Assembly (NCBI GenBank): GCA_028706315.1
Contig: JAQWBP010000001.1
Location: forward strand, 72,206 to 136,205
Direction: 5' to 3'
Length of the DNA: 64,000 bases
Source: Syntrophomonadaceae bacterium
GTDB taxonomy: Bacteria; Bacillota; Syntrophomonadia; Syntrophomonadales; Syntrophomonadaceae
The notes below the pieces were generated by a model. That model ran no database searches. It was not told the DNA's origin and saw nothing but the letters and a program-made list of their open reading frames with translations. The position numbers and the translations under genes were made by a program. Below, one piece after another: positions 16,414-26,655 of this stretch; the first letter of the stretch is position 1, and each line of letters opens with the position of its first letter.

Positions 16414-18507
16414 TTGGCCAAAAGCACATTGGTAATAGTTGAATCTGCGGCTAAAGCTAAAACATTGGGAAAATTCCTAGGTAAAGGATATAAAGTAAAG
16501 GCTTCAGTTGGGCATATAAAAGATTTGCCGAAAAGTAAACTGGGAATTGATGTAGAAAATAATTTTGAACCACAATATATTACCATTAGAGGTAAAGGAC
16601 CCCTCTTAAAGGAGATAAAGGACGAATCACAAAAAGCAGGGAAAGTCCTTCTGGCAACTGACCCGGACAGAGAAGGGGAAGCCATCGCCTGGCATCTGCA
16701 AAATGCCATTAAAATCCCTGAGGGGTCGAATTGCCGTATAGAATTCTATGAGATAACTAAAGATGCAGTGAAAAATGCTATTAAGCATTCCCGCCCGGTA
16801 GACATGGACAGGGTTAATGCACAGCAGGCTCGCAGAGTACTGGACAGGCTGGTTGGATATACTTTGAGCCCATTACTATGGGCTAAAATTCGCAAAGGAC
16901 TTAGTGCAGGTAGAGTGCAATCTGTCGCCGTTCGCTTAATATGTGAACGGGAAGAAGAAATAAATAAATTTATACCAGAAGAGTACTGGACTATTGAAGC
17001 GGCACTTTCTGATCAAAAGGCACAGGCTTTTAATGCTCGGTTAACTAGCTATAATAATAAAAAATTCGAAATAAGCAATGAAACAGACAAAGATGATGTT
17101 GTATCATACCTGAAAAATGCTAAATACACTGTTGTTAAAGTAGAAAAAAAAGAAAAAAGGAAAAAGCCAGGAGCTCCTTTTATTACGAGTACTCTCCAGC
17201 AGGAAGCATCTAAGCGGCTTGGTTTTTATTCTAAGCGTACCATGAAGGTAGCACAGGAATTATATGAGGGCTTAGAAATTGGCAAAGAAGGCACAGTTGG
17301 TCTAATTACGTATTTGAGAACTGATTCAACTAGAGTTGCTAGTATTGCCAAGGAGGAAACTGCAGACTTCATTCGTGATCAGTTTGGGGCTCAATATATA
17401 CCGGAAGTACCTAATGAATACAAAAGTAAAAAAACTGCGCAGGATGCTCATGAAGCAATTCGTCCCACTTCAGTTACCCGTACTCCAGAAGGTATTAAAT
17501 CTTATCTGAGCCGGGACCAATACCGGCTTTACAAGCTGATATGGGAGAGATTTGTGGCAAGTCAGATGAGTGCGGGAGTTTATGATACTATCCTAGTTGA
17601 TATCGCAGCGGGAGAATATGGTTTCAGGGCCAATTCGTCACAAATAAAGTTTGCCGGATACAAAAAGGTTTACAAAGATAGTGATGGAGAAGAAGTAAAA
17701 AATCCCATACCTGAACTGCAGAGCCAGCAGGAGTTAGTTCTTAAAGATCTTAAACCAGAACAGCATTTTACCCAACCACCACCACGTTACAATGAAGCCA
17801 GCCTGGTAAAGATGCTGGAGGAAAAAAGTATTGGCAGGCCTAGTACTTATGCCCCGATAATTGATACTATTCTTAAGCGGAATTATGTTGAAAGGGAAAG
17901 TAAGCAGTTTAAACCTACGGAACTTGGCTTTATAGTTGTTGATCTACTTAAAGAACATTTTGCTAACATACTTGATGTTGAGTTTACTGCCCGACTGGAA
18001 GAAGAACTTGATTTAGTAGAGGAAGGCGGTCTGGAGTGGAAAAAGGTTATTCGAGATTTTTATGAACCTTTTGCTGTAGACATGGAAAAGGCCAAAAACC
18101 TAATTGAAAAAATTGAAATTAAGGATGAAGAAGCTGGTAAAGAATGTTCTGAATGTGGGAAACCACTGCTTATAAAATATGGACGTTTCGGGAAATTCCT
18201 CGCCTGTTCAGGTTTCCCCGAATGTCGGCACACCGAATCGATGACGGAGGAAATCGGGGTAAAATGCCCGCAATGTGATGGTCCGATTCTAGCCTTAAAA
18301 ACTAAAAAAGGAAGAAGGTTTTATGGCTGCAGTAATTATCCGCAGTGCGAGTTTAAATCCTGGAACAAACCAACCGGCGAGAAATGTCCCCGGTGTGGTG
18401 ATGCCATGGTCGAGAAAGTCCACAAATCCAAGGAAGTTGAGCAGGTTTGCCAGAACTCAGAGTGTAAGTATATAAAAGGAAACGAGGGCTTAGATTGCAG
18501 CATATAA
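16414..18507 (+). CDS. topA: DNA topoisomerase I (type IA)
   Basis: Relaxes negatively supercoiled DNA; 697 residues. N-terminal TOPRIM domain with VIVESAAKAKT and LLATDPDREGEAIAWHL, active-site tyrosine in ITYLRTDSTR (about residue 300), and three C-terminal zinc ribbons: CSECGKP...CSGFPEC, CPQCDGP...CSNYPQC, CPRCGDA...CQNSEC. I chose TTG at 16414 because AGAGGTG at 16401-16407 precedes it by six bases. The GTG at 16405 is part of that ribosome site. Its end overlaps trmFO by 13 bases. Confidence 0.97.
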   Translation: MAKSTLVIVESAAKAKTLGKFLGKGYKVKASVGHIKDLPKSKLGIDVENNFEPQYITIRGKGPLLKEIKDESQKAGKVLLATDPDREGEAIAWHLQNAIKIPEGSNCRIEFYEITKDAVKNAIKHSRPVDMDRVNAQQARRVLDRLVGYTLSPLLWAKIRKGLSAGRVQSVAVRLICEREEEINKFIPEEYWTIEAALSDQKAQAFNARLTSYNNKKFEISNETDKDDVVSYLKNAKYTVVKVEKKEKRKKPGAPFITSTLQQEASKRLGFYSKRTMKVAQELYEGLEIGKEGTVGLITYLRTDSTRVASIAKEETADFIRDQFGAQYIPEVPNEYKSKKTAQDAHEAIRPTSVTRTPEGIKSYLSRDQYRLYKLIWERFVASQMSAGVYDTILVDIAAGEYGFRANSSQIKFAGYKKVYKDSDGEEVKNPIPELQSQQELVLKDLKPEQHFTQPPPRYNEASLVKMLEEKSIGRPSTYAPIIDTILKRNYVERESKQFKPTELGFIVVDLLKEHFANILDVEFTARLEEELDLVEEGGLEWKKVIRDFYEPFAVDMEKAKNLIEKIEIKDEEAGKECSECGKPLLIKYGRFGKFLACSGFPECRHTESMTEEIGVKCPQCDGPILALKTKKGRRFYGCSNYPQCEFKSWNKPTGEKCPRCGDAMVEKVHKSKEVEQVCQNSECKYIKGNEGLDCSI

Positions 18508-19802
18508 ATGTCATTGGAGGAGGATTAGCTGGCTGTGAAGCTGCTTACCATATAGCTGGGGAAGGGTTAAATGTCCGCTTATGGGAGATGAGACCGGTAG
18601 TAAATACACCAGTTCACAAAACTGATGACCTGGCAGAATTAGTATGCAGTAATTCATTAAAATCTGATCTAGAAGATACTGCCCAGGGACTTTTAAAGAG
18701 AGAAATGAGAGCCTTGGGCTCTCTTTTGCTCAGCTGTGCAGAAGATGCCAGAGTTCCTGCTGGCTCTGCCCTGGCTGTAGATAGAGAACTGTTTTCCGCC
18801 CTAGTTACCAGAAAAATAACGTCTCACCCCCGTATAGAGGTGATTCGTGAAGAAGTGACAGATATACCTGAAGGAGAAGTAACTGTTATTGCGACAGGAC
18901 CATTAACTTCAGATACATTTAGCCGAAGTATACAAAGTATTAGTGGTGAAGACAGTCTTTATTTTTATGATGCTATTGCTCCCAGTGTAACAGCAAAAAG
19001 CCTTGATATGAGTAAAGTTTTTAAAGCATCACGTTATGGTAAAGGATCAGACGATTATTATAACTGTCCGTTTACCCGGGAAGAATATGAACATTTTTAT
19101 GAAAACCTGATTAATGCAGATATTCGGGAAGGTCATACTGTAGATAAAAAACATATATTTGAAGGCTGTATGCCAGTCGAGGTAATGGGCAGAAGAGGAA
19201 TAGATACTCTACGTTATGGTCCTATGCGGCCAGTCGGGTTAATTGCTAATGATGGAAACCGACCATATGCTGTAGTCCAGTTAAGACAAGAGGACAAAGA
19301 AGGTAATATTTACGGAATGGTCGGCTTTCAGACTAGGATACGCTGGGGAGAACAGGATAGAGTTTTTAGGCTTATTCCTGGTCTGGAAAATGCAGAGTTT
19401 GTCAGATATGGAGAAATGCATCGTAATACTTATATAAATAGTCCTGAATTATTAATGCCTACTTTGCAATGTAAGCAAAACCCGAGTTTATTATTTGCAG
19501 GGCAGATTACCGGGGTAGAAGGATATATGGAATCGGCCGCTACTGGTATAATAGCAGGAATTAATGCTGCCGGAATAATAAAGGGGAGAAAACTGCTTAT
19601 TTTATCCAGGGATACTATGATAGGTTCTTTGATATACTTTATTACTACAGCAACAGGTTCTAACTTCCAGCCTGTAAATGCTAACTTTGGTATATTACCA
19701 CCACTAGAAAATCATATTAAAGATAAAAAAGTCAGGTATCAGGGTTATGTAAGCAGAGCCATTAATGAAGTTGATAAATACCCAGAATTGTTTCTGAAGT
19801 AG
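18495..19802 (+). CDS. trmFO: Methylenetetrahydrofolate--tRNA-(uracil-5)-methyltransferase TrmFO
   Basis: FAD enzyme making ribothymidine at tRNA position 54 with methylene-THF; 435 residues. The N-terminal FAD site VIGGGLAGCEAAYHIA, the block ELVCSNSLKSDLEDTAQGLL and the later FAGQITGVEGYMESAATG are TrmFO/GidA-small signatures. TTG at 18495 lies inside the topA end, with GAGGG upstream at 18484-18488, so translation is coupled to topA. The topA-trmFO-xerC-hslVU-codY order is standard in Firmicutes. Confidence 0.96.
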   Translation: MQHINVIGGGLAGCEAAYHIAGEGLNVRLWEMRPVVNTPVHKTDDLAELVCSNSLKSDLEDTAQGLLKREMRALGSLLLSCAEDARVPAGSALAVDRELFSALVTRKITSHPRIEVIREEVTDIPEGEVTVIATGPLTSDTFSRSIQSISGEDSLYFYDAIAPSVTAKSLDMSKVFKASRYGKGSDDYYNCPFTREEYEHFYENLINADIREGHTVDKKHIFEGCMPVEVMGRRGIDTLRYGPMRPVGLIANDGNRPYAVVQLRQEDKEGNIYGMVGFQTRIRWGEQDRVFRLIPGLENAEFVRYGEMHRNTYINSPELLMPTLQCKQNPSLLFAGQITGVEGYMESAATGIIAGINAAGIIKGRKLLILSRDTMIGSLIYFITTATGSNFQPVNANFGILPPLENHIKDKKVRYQGYVSRAINEVDKYPELFLK

Positions 19803-19859
19803 TTGTAAAACAATGTTTACTATGCTATTTTTTTATAAGGAAGGTATTAGGGAGAGTTT

Positions 19860-20771
19860 ATGCTTATTCAACATGTGGAAGGTTTCTTAACTCATTTACG
19901 TGTCGAAAAAAGTGCTTCAGTTTTAACAATTACCAGCTATAAAACTGATTTAATTCAGTTTTTTAGTTTTATCTCCAGGCAGTATAAAGTTCCTGCCGAG
20001 GAGGTTAGTCAGGAATTATTAAATCATAAGACTGTAAGAGAATATCTGGCATTTTTACAGGAAAATGGGCTAAGCCGTGCAACTACAGCAAGAAAATTAG
20101 CCTCTCTGCGCTCATTTGTAAAATACTTATGTCGTGAAGGCGTTCTGGCAGGTAATCCTATAGCTGCTGTTGCCACTCCGAAACAAGACAAAAGGCTGCC
20201 TAAATTTCTTTATCCGCGTGAGATAGAACTACTTATCAATGCACCTGATATTTCTACCCCGAACGGGACCAGAGATAAAGCAATACTTGAAACACTTTAT
20301 GCTGCGGGTTTACGTGTTAGTGAACTAGTCGGGATGGATATTAAAGATATCGATTTTGGTGAGCAGATTATAAAAGTAAGGGGTAAGGGAAATAAGGAAC
20401 GTATTGTTCCCCTCGGAAGTAAAGCCCGCGAAGCTTTGATAAATTACATTGAGATCGGCAGAAAAAAACTTTTGCAGAAGAATGAAAATAGCTGCCCGGC
20501 ATTATTTTTGAATAAATATGGCGATAGAATATCGCAAAGAAGTATTAGGAATATTCTTAACAAATATGTTGAGGATATAGCTCTAAATCAAAAAATAAGT
20601 CCCCACACCCTACGGCACACCTTTGCGACCCATCTGCTGAATGGTGGTGCTGATTTAAGGACAGTTCAAGAGTTATTAGGGCATGTAAAACTGTCTACAA
20701 CCCAGATTTATACCCATTTAACCAGAGATAATATTAAGACTATACATAATGAAACACATCCACGGAGGTAA
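19860..20771 (+). CDS. xerC: Tyrosine recombinase XerC (CodV)
   Basis: Site-specific recombinase resolving chromosome dimers at dif; 303 residues. The N-terminal SAM-like core-binding domain (about 1-100) is followed by the catalytic domain with Arg152 (AAGLRVSEL), Lys176 (VRGKGNKER), His249 and Arg252 (HTLRHTFATHLL), His275 (LLGHVKLST) and the nucleophile Tyr284 (TQIYTHLT): the full R-K-H-R-H-Y set. ATG at 19860 follows GGGAGAG. First gene of the xerC-hslV-hslU-codY unit (codVWXY of Bacillus); the dif site is not in the window. Confidence 0.96.
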   Translation: MLIQHVEGFLTHLRVEKSASVLTITSYKTDLIQFFSFISRQYKVPAEEVSQELLNHKTVREYLAFLQENGLSRATTARKLASLRSFVKYLCREGVLAGNPIAAVATPKQDKRLPKFLYPREIELLINAPDISTPNGTRDKAILETLYAAGLRVSELVGMDIKDIDFGEQIIKVRGKGNKERIVPLGSKAREALINYIEIGRKKLLQKNENSCPALFLNKYGDRISQRSIRNILNKYVEDIALNQKISPHTLRHTFATHLLNGGADLRTVQELLGHVKLSTTQIYTHLTRDNIKTIHNETHPRR

Positions 20772-20774
20772 GAT

Positions 20775-21308
20775 ATGTTACAGGCAACAACTATACTAGC
20801 AATAAGAAAAGGTGCCCAGACTGCTATTGCAGGTGATGGCCAGGTAACCTTAGGACAGAATACTATTATGAAACAGAATGCCTGCAAAGTTCGCAGGTTA
20901 TACGACGGCAAGGTGGTTGCTGGATTTGCGGGTGCTGTTGCTGACGCTTTTACCCTTTTTGCCAAATTCGAGGAAAAACTCAAACAGGTAGGGGGTAATT
21001 TAACCCGGGCTGCAGTTGAGCTTGCGCGGGACTGGAGATCAGACAAAGTGCTGCGAAAACTGGAAGCACTTTTAATTGTAGCTGATAAAGAGCATATGTT
21101 CATAATATCAGGGAATGGCGAACTTATTGAACCTGATGATGGCATTGCTGCTATTGGCTCGGGCGGGAGTTATGCCCTCTCAGCTGCAAGAGCATTAGTA
21201 AAGTTTACTGATCTACAGGCGGGGGATATAGCCTATGAAGCTTTAAAAATCGCCTCTGAGATTTGTGTATATACTAACGACCATATTACCCGGGAGATTA
21301 TTGAATAA
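20775..21308 (+). CDS. hslV: ATP-dependent protease subunit HslV (ClpQ)
   Basis: Proteolytic subunit of the HslUV protease, 177 residues. N-terminus [13 protein letters not shown] places the nucleophilic threonine at residue 5, so a four-residue leader must be removed. [12 protein letters not shown] and the [14 protein letters not shown] loop are typical. Unlike Bacillus ClpQ, which has an N-terminal serine, a threonine is present here. ATG at 20775 lies 3 bases after xerC and behind GGAGGT. hslU follows 14 bases later. Confidence 0.96.
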   Translation: MLQATTILAIRKGAQTAIAGDGQVTLGQNTIMKQNACKVRRLYDGKVVAGFAGAVADAFTLFAKFEEKLKQVGGNLTRAAVELARDWRSDKVLRKLEALLIVADKEHMFIISGNGELIEPDDGIAAIGSGGSYALSAARALVKFTDLQAGDIAYEALKIASEICVYTNDHITREIIE

Positions 21309-21322
21309 CACTGGAGGAGGCG

Positions 21323-22732
21323 TTGGCACTGTTTAAATTAACACCTAAACAAATAGTTGAAGAACTTGATAAACATATAATCGGGCAAAAAGATGCTAAA
21401 AAAGCAGTAGCTATTGCTCTAAGAAATCGCTATCGGAGAAAGCAGCTGTCAGAAGAACTAAGAGATGAAATATATCCTAAAAATATAATTATGATTGGTC
21501 CCACTGGAGTAGGCAAGACTGAGATTGCTCGACGGCTAGCTAAAATGGTTAAAGCGCCCTTCATTAAAGTGGAGGCCAGCAAATTTACCGAGGTCGGTTA
21601 TGTCGGACGTGATGTTGACTCTATGATTAGGGACCTCGTAGAAACTTCTATTCGTATGGTGAAAGTAGAAAAAATGGAGGAGGTGGAAGATAAAGCCAGG
21701 CACCTTGCGGAAGAAAGAATCGCAGACTATATTATGCCTTTACCCAGGAAAAAGCAGAAAACATCAAGAAACCCCCTTGAATTCCTACTTGGATCTAGTG
21801 ATGATGAAACAGAGCAGGATGAAGAGCAGCAGCACCAGCAGATCAAGGATATCCAACAAAAACGGGAAATTATCAAACAAAAAATTTCTCGCTTGGAACT
21901 TGAAGATGAAATAATTGAAATAGAAACCGAAGAAAAAAATACCTCGTTTATGGAAATTATTTCCGGTTCAGGTGTCGAAGAAATGGGAATTAATTTCCAG
22001 GATATGTTTGGCAACCTTATGCCTAAATCTAAGAAGAAGCGTAAAATTACGGTTGCGGAGGCTAGACGCATATTAGCTAATGAAGAGGCTCAGCGCCTGA
22101 TAGACATGGATGAAGTCTATAGAATGGCGATAAACCGTGCTGAAGAGGATGGCATTATATTTCTGGATGAGATTGATAAAATTACTTCCAAAGAGAGTAG
22201 TTATGGTCCGGATGTTTCCCGGGAAGGGGTTCAAAGGGATATACTTCCAATAGTAGAAGGATCGACAGTAGTAACTAAATATGGTCCGGTAAAAACAGAT
22301 CATATGTTATTCATTGCTGCGGGGGCTTTTCATGTAAGTAAGCCTTCTGATTTAATCCCCGAACTTCAGGGTAGATTCCCTATCCGCGTTGAACTTGAGA
22401 GCCTGAACCAAGAAGATTTACAAAGAATACTAACTGAGCCCCATAATTCACTGGTAACACAATATGTTGCCCTAATTTCAACGGAAAATGTTAAGGCTAC
22501 ATTTAAGGAAGAGGCCATAAAATATATAGCCACAATTGCGTATGAGGTTAATAGCAGGACTGAGAACATAGGTGCGCGAAGGCTTTATACGGTAATGGAA
22601 AAGGTACTTGAGGATCTGCTTTTTGAGTCTCCTGATATGTCTGGTCAGGAAATAAAGATTGATGAGGCCTACATTAGCGAAAGGTTAAGTTTAATTGTTC
22701 AGGATGATGACCTAAGCAGGTATATACTGTAG
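21323..22732 (+). CDS. hslU: ATP-dependent protease ATPase subunit HslU (ClpY)
   Basis: AAA+ unfoldase partner of HslV, 469 residues. Walker [12 protein letters not shown] (about 58-68), pore loop GYVGRD, an inserted charged I-domain (about 110-240, rich in Glu and Gln), Walker [10 protein letters not shown] and sensor region [19 protein letters not shown] are visible. The C-terminus DDDLSRYIL is the peptide that docks into HslV. TTG at 21323 follows GGAGGAGG. Confidence 0.96.
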   Translation: MALFKLTPKQIVEELDKHIIGQKDAKKAVAIALRNRYRRKQLSEELRDEIYPKNIIMIGPTGVGKTEIARRLAKMVKAPFIKVEASKFTEVGYVGRDVDSMIRDLVETSIRMVKVEKMEEVEDKARHLAEERIADYIMPLPRKKQKTSRNPLEFLLGSSDDETEQDEEQQHQQIKDIQQKREIIKQKISRLELEDEIIEIETEEKNTSFMEIISGSGVEEMGINFQDMFGNLMPKSKKKRKITVAEARRILANEEAQRLIDMDEVYRMAINRAEEDGIIFLDEIDKITSKESSYGPDVSREGVQRDILPIVEGSTVVTKYGPVKTDHMLFIAAGAFHVSKPSDLIPELQGRFPIRVELESLNQEDLQRILTEPHNSLVTQYVALISTENVKATFKEEAIKYIATIAYEVNSRTENIGARRLYTVMEKVLEDLLFESPDMSGQEIKIDEAYISERLSLIVQDDDLSRYIL

Positions 22733-22744
22733 GAGGATATACAG

Positions 22745-23533
22745 GTGTCAAAAACATTATTAGAAAAATCAAGATCGATAAATAAAATACTACAAAAAAT
22801 AGGAGGGAACCCGGTAGATTTTTTCGAAGTTGCGGATGTGCTATGCTGCAACCTTGAATGCAGCGCTTTTATTGTGGGTAGAAGAGGGCAGATAACCGGG
22901 TATGCATTTACCCCGGGGATGGAATGCACTGAAATAGAAAAATTAATAAGCCATGCTGAGCGGTTCCCTGAAAGTTTTAATCAATACTTAATACAAATTC
23001 AAGAAACTATAACCAACGTCAGGTTAGAAGAAGGACGCAGATGCATTTTTAATCCTCAGAATACTAAATGCAATTGCTCTACAAGAATTTGGTCCATTAC
23101 CCCTGTATTCGGAGGCGCAAAACGAATAGGTACTCTTATATTAATGCGCGATAAAATAGAGTTTACCGATGAAGATATAGTTTTGGCGGAATATGGTGCG
23201 ATTGTAGTAGCCAATGAAATAATGCGGATAAGATCAGAGAGAATAGAGGAAGAGGCCCGTAAAAGAGTTTCAGTACAAATAGCTATGGCTACCCTTTCCT
23301 ATTCGGAAAAAGAAGCTATTGAACATATAATTGCTGAATTAAATGGAACGGAAGGGTTACTAGTTGCCAGTAGAATTGCTGATAAAGTTGGTATAACGCG
23401 TTCCGTAATTGTGAGTGCTTTGAGAAAATTTGAAAGTGCTGGTGTCATTGAGTCCAGGTCTTTAGGTATGAAAGGAACTTATATTAAAGTATTAAATGAT
23501 TACCTGTTTGAAGAACTCCGCAAATCAGAATAA
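22745..23533 (+). CDS. codY: GTP-sensing transcriptional repressor CodY
   Basis: Global regulator responding to branched-chain amino acids and GTP, 262 residues. N-terminal GAF domain (about 1-155) and C-terminal winged helix with SRIADKVGITRSVIVSALRK as recognition region, ending SRSLGMKGTYIKVLN. GTG at 22745 follows AGGAGGAT. It closes the xerC-hslVU unit; a terminator separates it from flgB. In Bacillus CodY represses motility genes; whether it controls the adjacent flagellar locus here is unknown. I did not find a clear CodY box before flgB. Confidence 0.96.
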   Translation: MSKTLLEKSRSINKILQKIGGNPVDFFEVADVLCCNLECSAFIVGRRGQITGYAFTPGMECTEIEKLISHAERFPESFNQYLIQIQETITNVRLEEGRRCIFNPQNTKCNCSTRIWSITPVFGGAKRIGTLILMRDKIEFTDEDIVLAEYGAIVVANEIMRIRSERIEEEARKRVSVQIAMATLSYSEKEAIEHIIAELNGTEGLLVASRIADKVGITRSVIVSALRKFESAGVIESRSLGMKGTYIKVLNDYLFEELRKSE

Positions 23534-23633
23534 GATCATAACATTAAGAGTGAATTCTCCTGCGAAAACCCCTATTCCATGATCAAAAGTCATGTAAATT
23601 ACTTTTTGCAGTGGCATTAATAGTATAAAAAAC

Positions 23634-23665
23634 AAAAGGCTAACCAGAGGTTAGTCTTTTATTTT
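23634..23665 (+). terminator. Intrinsic terminator after codY
   Basis: AAAAGGCTAACC pairs with GGTTAGTCTTTT (loop AGA) with one G-U pair, followed by ATTTT. It separates codY from the flagellar genes. The remaining gap to flgB has no clear promoter. GCCGAAAA at 23677 resembles a sigma-D -10, but the matching -35 is absent. Confidence 0.9.
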
Positions 23666-23774
23666 GTAAAAAATAGGCCGAAAAGTACTAAATCTATTGA
23701 AGAATAAAAGGGATTTTGGGAGGAAAGGTAGAACATTTGAAAGATGGATAAAATTACATCTGAGGTGATTTAAG

Positions 23775-24203
23775 TTGTTAGAAAGAATTTTTTCTTCTCC
23801 GACTCAGATAATGCTTAATAAGTCTATGGATGCAGCGTGGTTAAAGAATGAAGTTATTGCTGATAACATGACTAATGTTGATACTCCGGGATTTAAACGG
23901 AGTGAGGTAATTTTCGAAGAAAAGCTGAAAAAAGTCCTATATAATTCGACAAAAGATGTTAAACTAATAAAGACTGATTCTAAACATATCCATAAAAAGG
24001 AGAAAGATCTTGCCGATATCGATAATATTAAGCCTGAAATTAGGACTATTAATAACTTGAGTTATAGAAACGATGAAAATAATGTAGATATTGACGTGGA
24101 AGCGGCAAAAATGACTAAAAACAAAATTTATTACGATACACTTGCACAGGGTATGTCGAATGAAATTCGACTATTAAGAATGGCGATAACCGGAAGGGGG
24201 TAG
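23775..24203 (+). CDS. flgB: Flagellar basal-body rod protein FlgB
   Basis: Proximal rod subunit, 142 residues, exported without a cleaved signal. Typical rod-protein N-terminus with WLKNEVIADNMTNVDTPGFK (about 23-42) and C-terminal coiled helix IYYDTLAQGMSNEIRLLRMAI. TTG at 23775 follows TGAGGTGATT. First gene of the about 31-kb flagellar locus and followed by flgC after 5 bases. Confidence 0.93.
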   Translation: MLERIFSSPTQIMLNKSMDAAWLKNEVIADNMTNVDTPGFKRSEVIFEEKLKKVLYNSTKDVKLIKTDSKHIHKKEKDLADIDNIKPEIRTINNLSYRNDENNVDIDVEAAKMTKNKIYYDTLAQGMSNEIRLLRMAITGRG

Positions 24204-24208
24204 GCTGG

Positions 24209-24673
24209 ATGAATTTTCTGAATAGCATTGATGTAAGTGCGTCTGGGTTAACTGCCCAGCGTCTTCGCATGGATACCATTGCTAATAATATGACTAATGT
24301 TGAAACTACCAGAGTAGAAAATGATACTGGCCCATATCGGCGTCAGGTAGTAATTTTTGAGGCAATAAAACCCTCCGGGTCAAACAAAAGTAGCTTTAAA
24401 AGTGTCCTGCGCCAGAATGCCAAACCTACTGTTGGGCAGGGTGTTAGGGTAAAAGAAATCCGAAATATTGATGAAAACGAGAGGCCGTTCAGGAGAGTAT
24501 ACGAACCATCTCATCCTGATGCTGATCAACAAGGTTATGTTAATTATCCCAATGTTAACATTGTGGAGGAAATGATAAATATGGTATCTGCCACCAGAGC
24601 TTATGAAGCCAACGCCAAAGTGATTGAGGCCAGCCGAAGTATGGCTATGAGAGCACTGGATATAGGCAGGTAA
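24209..24673 (+). CDS. flgC: Flagellar basal-body rod protein FlgC
   Basis: Proximal rod subunit, 154 residues. N-terminal IDVSASGLTAQRLRMDTIAN with NNMTNVETT and the C-terminal VNIVEEMINMVSATRAYEAN helix are the conserved halves of the axial coiled coil. ATG at 24209 lies behind the GGGGG tract at the end of flgB, and fliE follows after 14 bases. Confidence 0.95.
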   Translation: MNFLNSIDVSASGLTAQRLRMDTIANNMTNVETTRVENDTGPYRRQVVIFEAIKPSGSNKSSFKSVLRQNAKPTVGQGVRVKEIRNIDENERPFRRVYEPSHPDADQQGYVNYPNVNIVEEMINMVSATRAYEANAKVIEASRSMAMRALDIGR

Positions 24674-24687
24674 AGGAGGCATAGGCA

Positions 24688-24996
24688 ATGAAACTGGTTC
24701 CGCTAGAAAGCAGTATTACTAGCATAAATAGTAACCAGGATTTAGCCACCACGAAAACTGAATCTGCTGGTATCCAGAAAGGCTTTGCAAACTATTTACA
24801 TGATGCTCTTGAGGAGGTAGATAGCCTGCAAAAGGGCGCACAATTAAGTGCTCAAAAGCTTATGACTGGTGGAGAAGAATACTTGCATAATACTATTCTT
24901 GCTTACGAGAAAGCTAATTTAGCCCTACAACTTACTATTGAGGTTAGGAATAAACTACTTGATGCTTATCAAGAAATTATGCGCATTCAAATGTAG
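24688..24996 (+). CDS. fliE: Flagellar hook-basal body protein FliE
   Basis: Rod-to-MS-ring adaptor, 102 residues. The C-terminal half ANLALQLTIEVRNKLLDAYQ ends in the EIMRIQ motif characteristic of FliE. ATG at 24688 follows AAAGGAGG. flgB-flgC-fliE-fliF is the usual first block of Firmicute flagellar operons. Confidence 0.95.
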   Translation: MKLVPLESSITSINSNQDLATTKTESAGIQKGFANYLHDALEEVDSLQKGAQLSAQKLMTGGEEYLHNTILAYEKANLALQLTIEVRNKLLDAYQEIMRIQM

Positions 24997-25016
24997 ACTG
25001 GTGTGGAGAAGTAACG

Positions 25017-26639
25017 ATGGAAACTTTAGTAAAACGATTCAAGGAAATAGGTATTAAGATTAAAGACACATTTCAAAAGATGAGCCTTAACCAGAAAGTT
25101 CTCTATAGTGGAGCTGGTTTACTCGTACTTATAATACTTATTATTCTTCTGGCAGGCAAAGGTGGGAGTATCGCCTATGAAACTCTGTATACTGAACTTG
25201 ATGAGAAAGATGCTGCCGCAATTGTTGAGAAGCTAAAAGAGGAAAAAATCGCTTATCAATTAGAAGACAACGGCACTACCATTCTTGTACCTGAAGAATA
25301 TAAATACACGACCCGGCTACAGCTCGCCAGTGAAAATTTGCCCCGCGGAGAAGTAGGTTTCGAGTTATTCCATGAAAGTGGTTTTGGTGAAACCCAGGCT
25401 GATAAAAAAGTGAAATATCAAGAAGCTTTACAAGGTGAACTGGCCAGGACTATTCAACGTATCGATAAAGTAAAAGCCGCTAAAGTTAATCTGGCCCTTC
25501 CTGAACCATCCTTATATTCGGATAAAGAAGAACCACCTAAAGCATCAGTAGTAATAAACACCAAAGATGGGCAGACTCTAAGCCCCAAGGAAGTCCAGGG
25601 TATCATCAATTTGGTATCACATAGTGTTGAGCGTTTAATTCCTGAGAATATTGTTATTGTGGATCAGAATGGAAAACTTATATCAGATAACCTTTCTGCA
25701 GAAGAAGGTAGTGATAAAGAAACATTACAAATGCAAATGGCCCTTAAAAAGGAATATGAAAAAGGAAAAGAACAAGCTATTCAGAGTATGCTGGATAAAA
25801 CACTGGGCAAGGATAATGCCGTAGTCAGAGTAAATGTTGAACTTGATTTTAACAGTCGGGAGCAAAAAGACGAAAAATATACCCATGATCCTGAGGGGCC
25901 TTTTGTACGCAGTGAACAAATTAATAAAGAGTCAGGTAATGATATTAGTGAAGAACAGCCTGGTATACCTGGTACTGATAACAATATCCCCCAGTATGAA
26001 CAAGTAAATACTGAAGGTGGACAATCAAGCTGGGATAAAAGTGAAAAAACTAGAAACTATGAAATTGACAAGACGGAGACAGTAACCCGATACTCGCTGG
26101 GAAATGTAAAATATGATTATTTAACTGTTTCGGTTCTGGTCAATGATGCTGCTTGCCAGCAGGTCAATCTGGGTGAAACTGAAGAAGAGAAAATGGAAAA
26201 AATAAGAAGTATTGTTGCTACGGTTTGCGGTTTAAGAGAAAATCGCACTGATGAAAATGTTCGCCTCGATGAGAATATCTCTGTGGCGTTTATGGATTTT
26301 TATGCTGAGCCTGAACCGGATCCAGCAACATCTAGTTCACTGGATAAGCTGTTAAAATCGCCGCTAACTCCACTGATTACAGCGTTGCTGGCTCTGGCGG
26401 TTATTATACTTGTCTGGTGGTTATCCCGTAAGAAAAAATCTTTGGCGGTAAATAATGCAGCTGAATCTTCTTTTGAAACAGTCGTTGAGGATGAAATAAA
26501 TATACAAGACTTAATTGATCGTGACCTTACCCCAGAAGAAAAAGAAAAACAGCGCATCAGGCAAGAGATTGACAAGCTGATCCAAGAGCATCCGGAAGAT
26601 GCAGCTCAGGTCTTAAAAGCTTGGTTAATAGAAGAATAG
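25017..26639 (+). CDS. fliF: Flagellar MS-ring protein FliF
   Basis: 540 residues forming the inner-membrane MS ring. Two membrane segments: about 29-48 and about 449-470. The N-terminal half has the secretin-like ring-building region (QEALQGELARTIQRIDKVKA, NLALPEPSLY, ASVVINTKDGQ). A charged segment around 300-350 is predicted disordered. The C-terminal cytoplasmic tail HPEDAAQVLKAWL is the FliG-binding peptide. ATG at 25017 follows GTGGAG. Confidence 0.96.
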   Translation: METLVKRFKEIGIKIKDTFQKMSLNQKVLYSGAGLLVLIILIILLAGKGGSIAYETLYTELDEKDAAAIVEKLKEEKIAYQLEDNGTTILVPEEYKYTTRLQLASENLPRGEVGFELFHESGFGETQADKKVKYQEALQGELARTIQRIDKVKAAKVNLALPEPSLYSDKEEPPKASVVINTKDGQTLSPKEVQGIINLVSHSVERLIPENIVIVDQNGKLISDNLSAEEGSDKETLQMQMALKKEYEKGKEQAIQSMLDKTLGKDNAVVRVNVELDFNSREQKDEKYTHDPEGPFVRSEQINKESGNDISEEQPGIPGTDNNIPQYEQVNTEGGQSSWDKSEKTRNYEIDKTETVTRYSLGNVKYDYLTVSVLVNDAACQQVNLGETEEEKMEKIRSIVATVCGLRENRTDENVRLDENISVAFMDFYAEPEPDPATSSSLDKLLKSPLTPLITALLALAVIILVWWLSRKKKSLAVNNAAESSFETVVEDEINIQDLIDRDLTPEEKEKQRIRQEIDKLIQEHPEDAAQVLKAWLIEE

Positions 26640-26655
26640 GAGTGGTTGGCAAAAA

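Noticed and set aside
23655-23690. Sigma-D-like promoter before flgB (GCCGAAAA at 23677)
   Set aside because: The -35 box TAAA is not present at 15 bases upstream and the -10 differs from GCCGATAA; early flagellar genes would not be expected to depend on sigma-D anyway.
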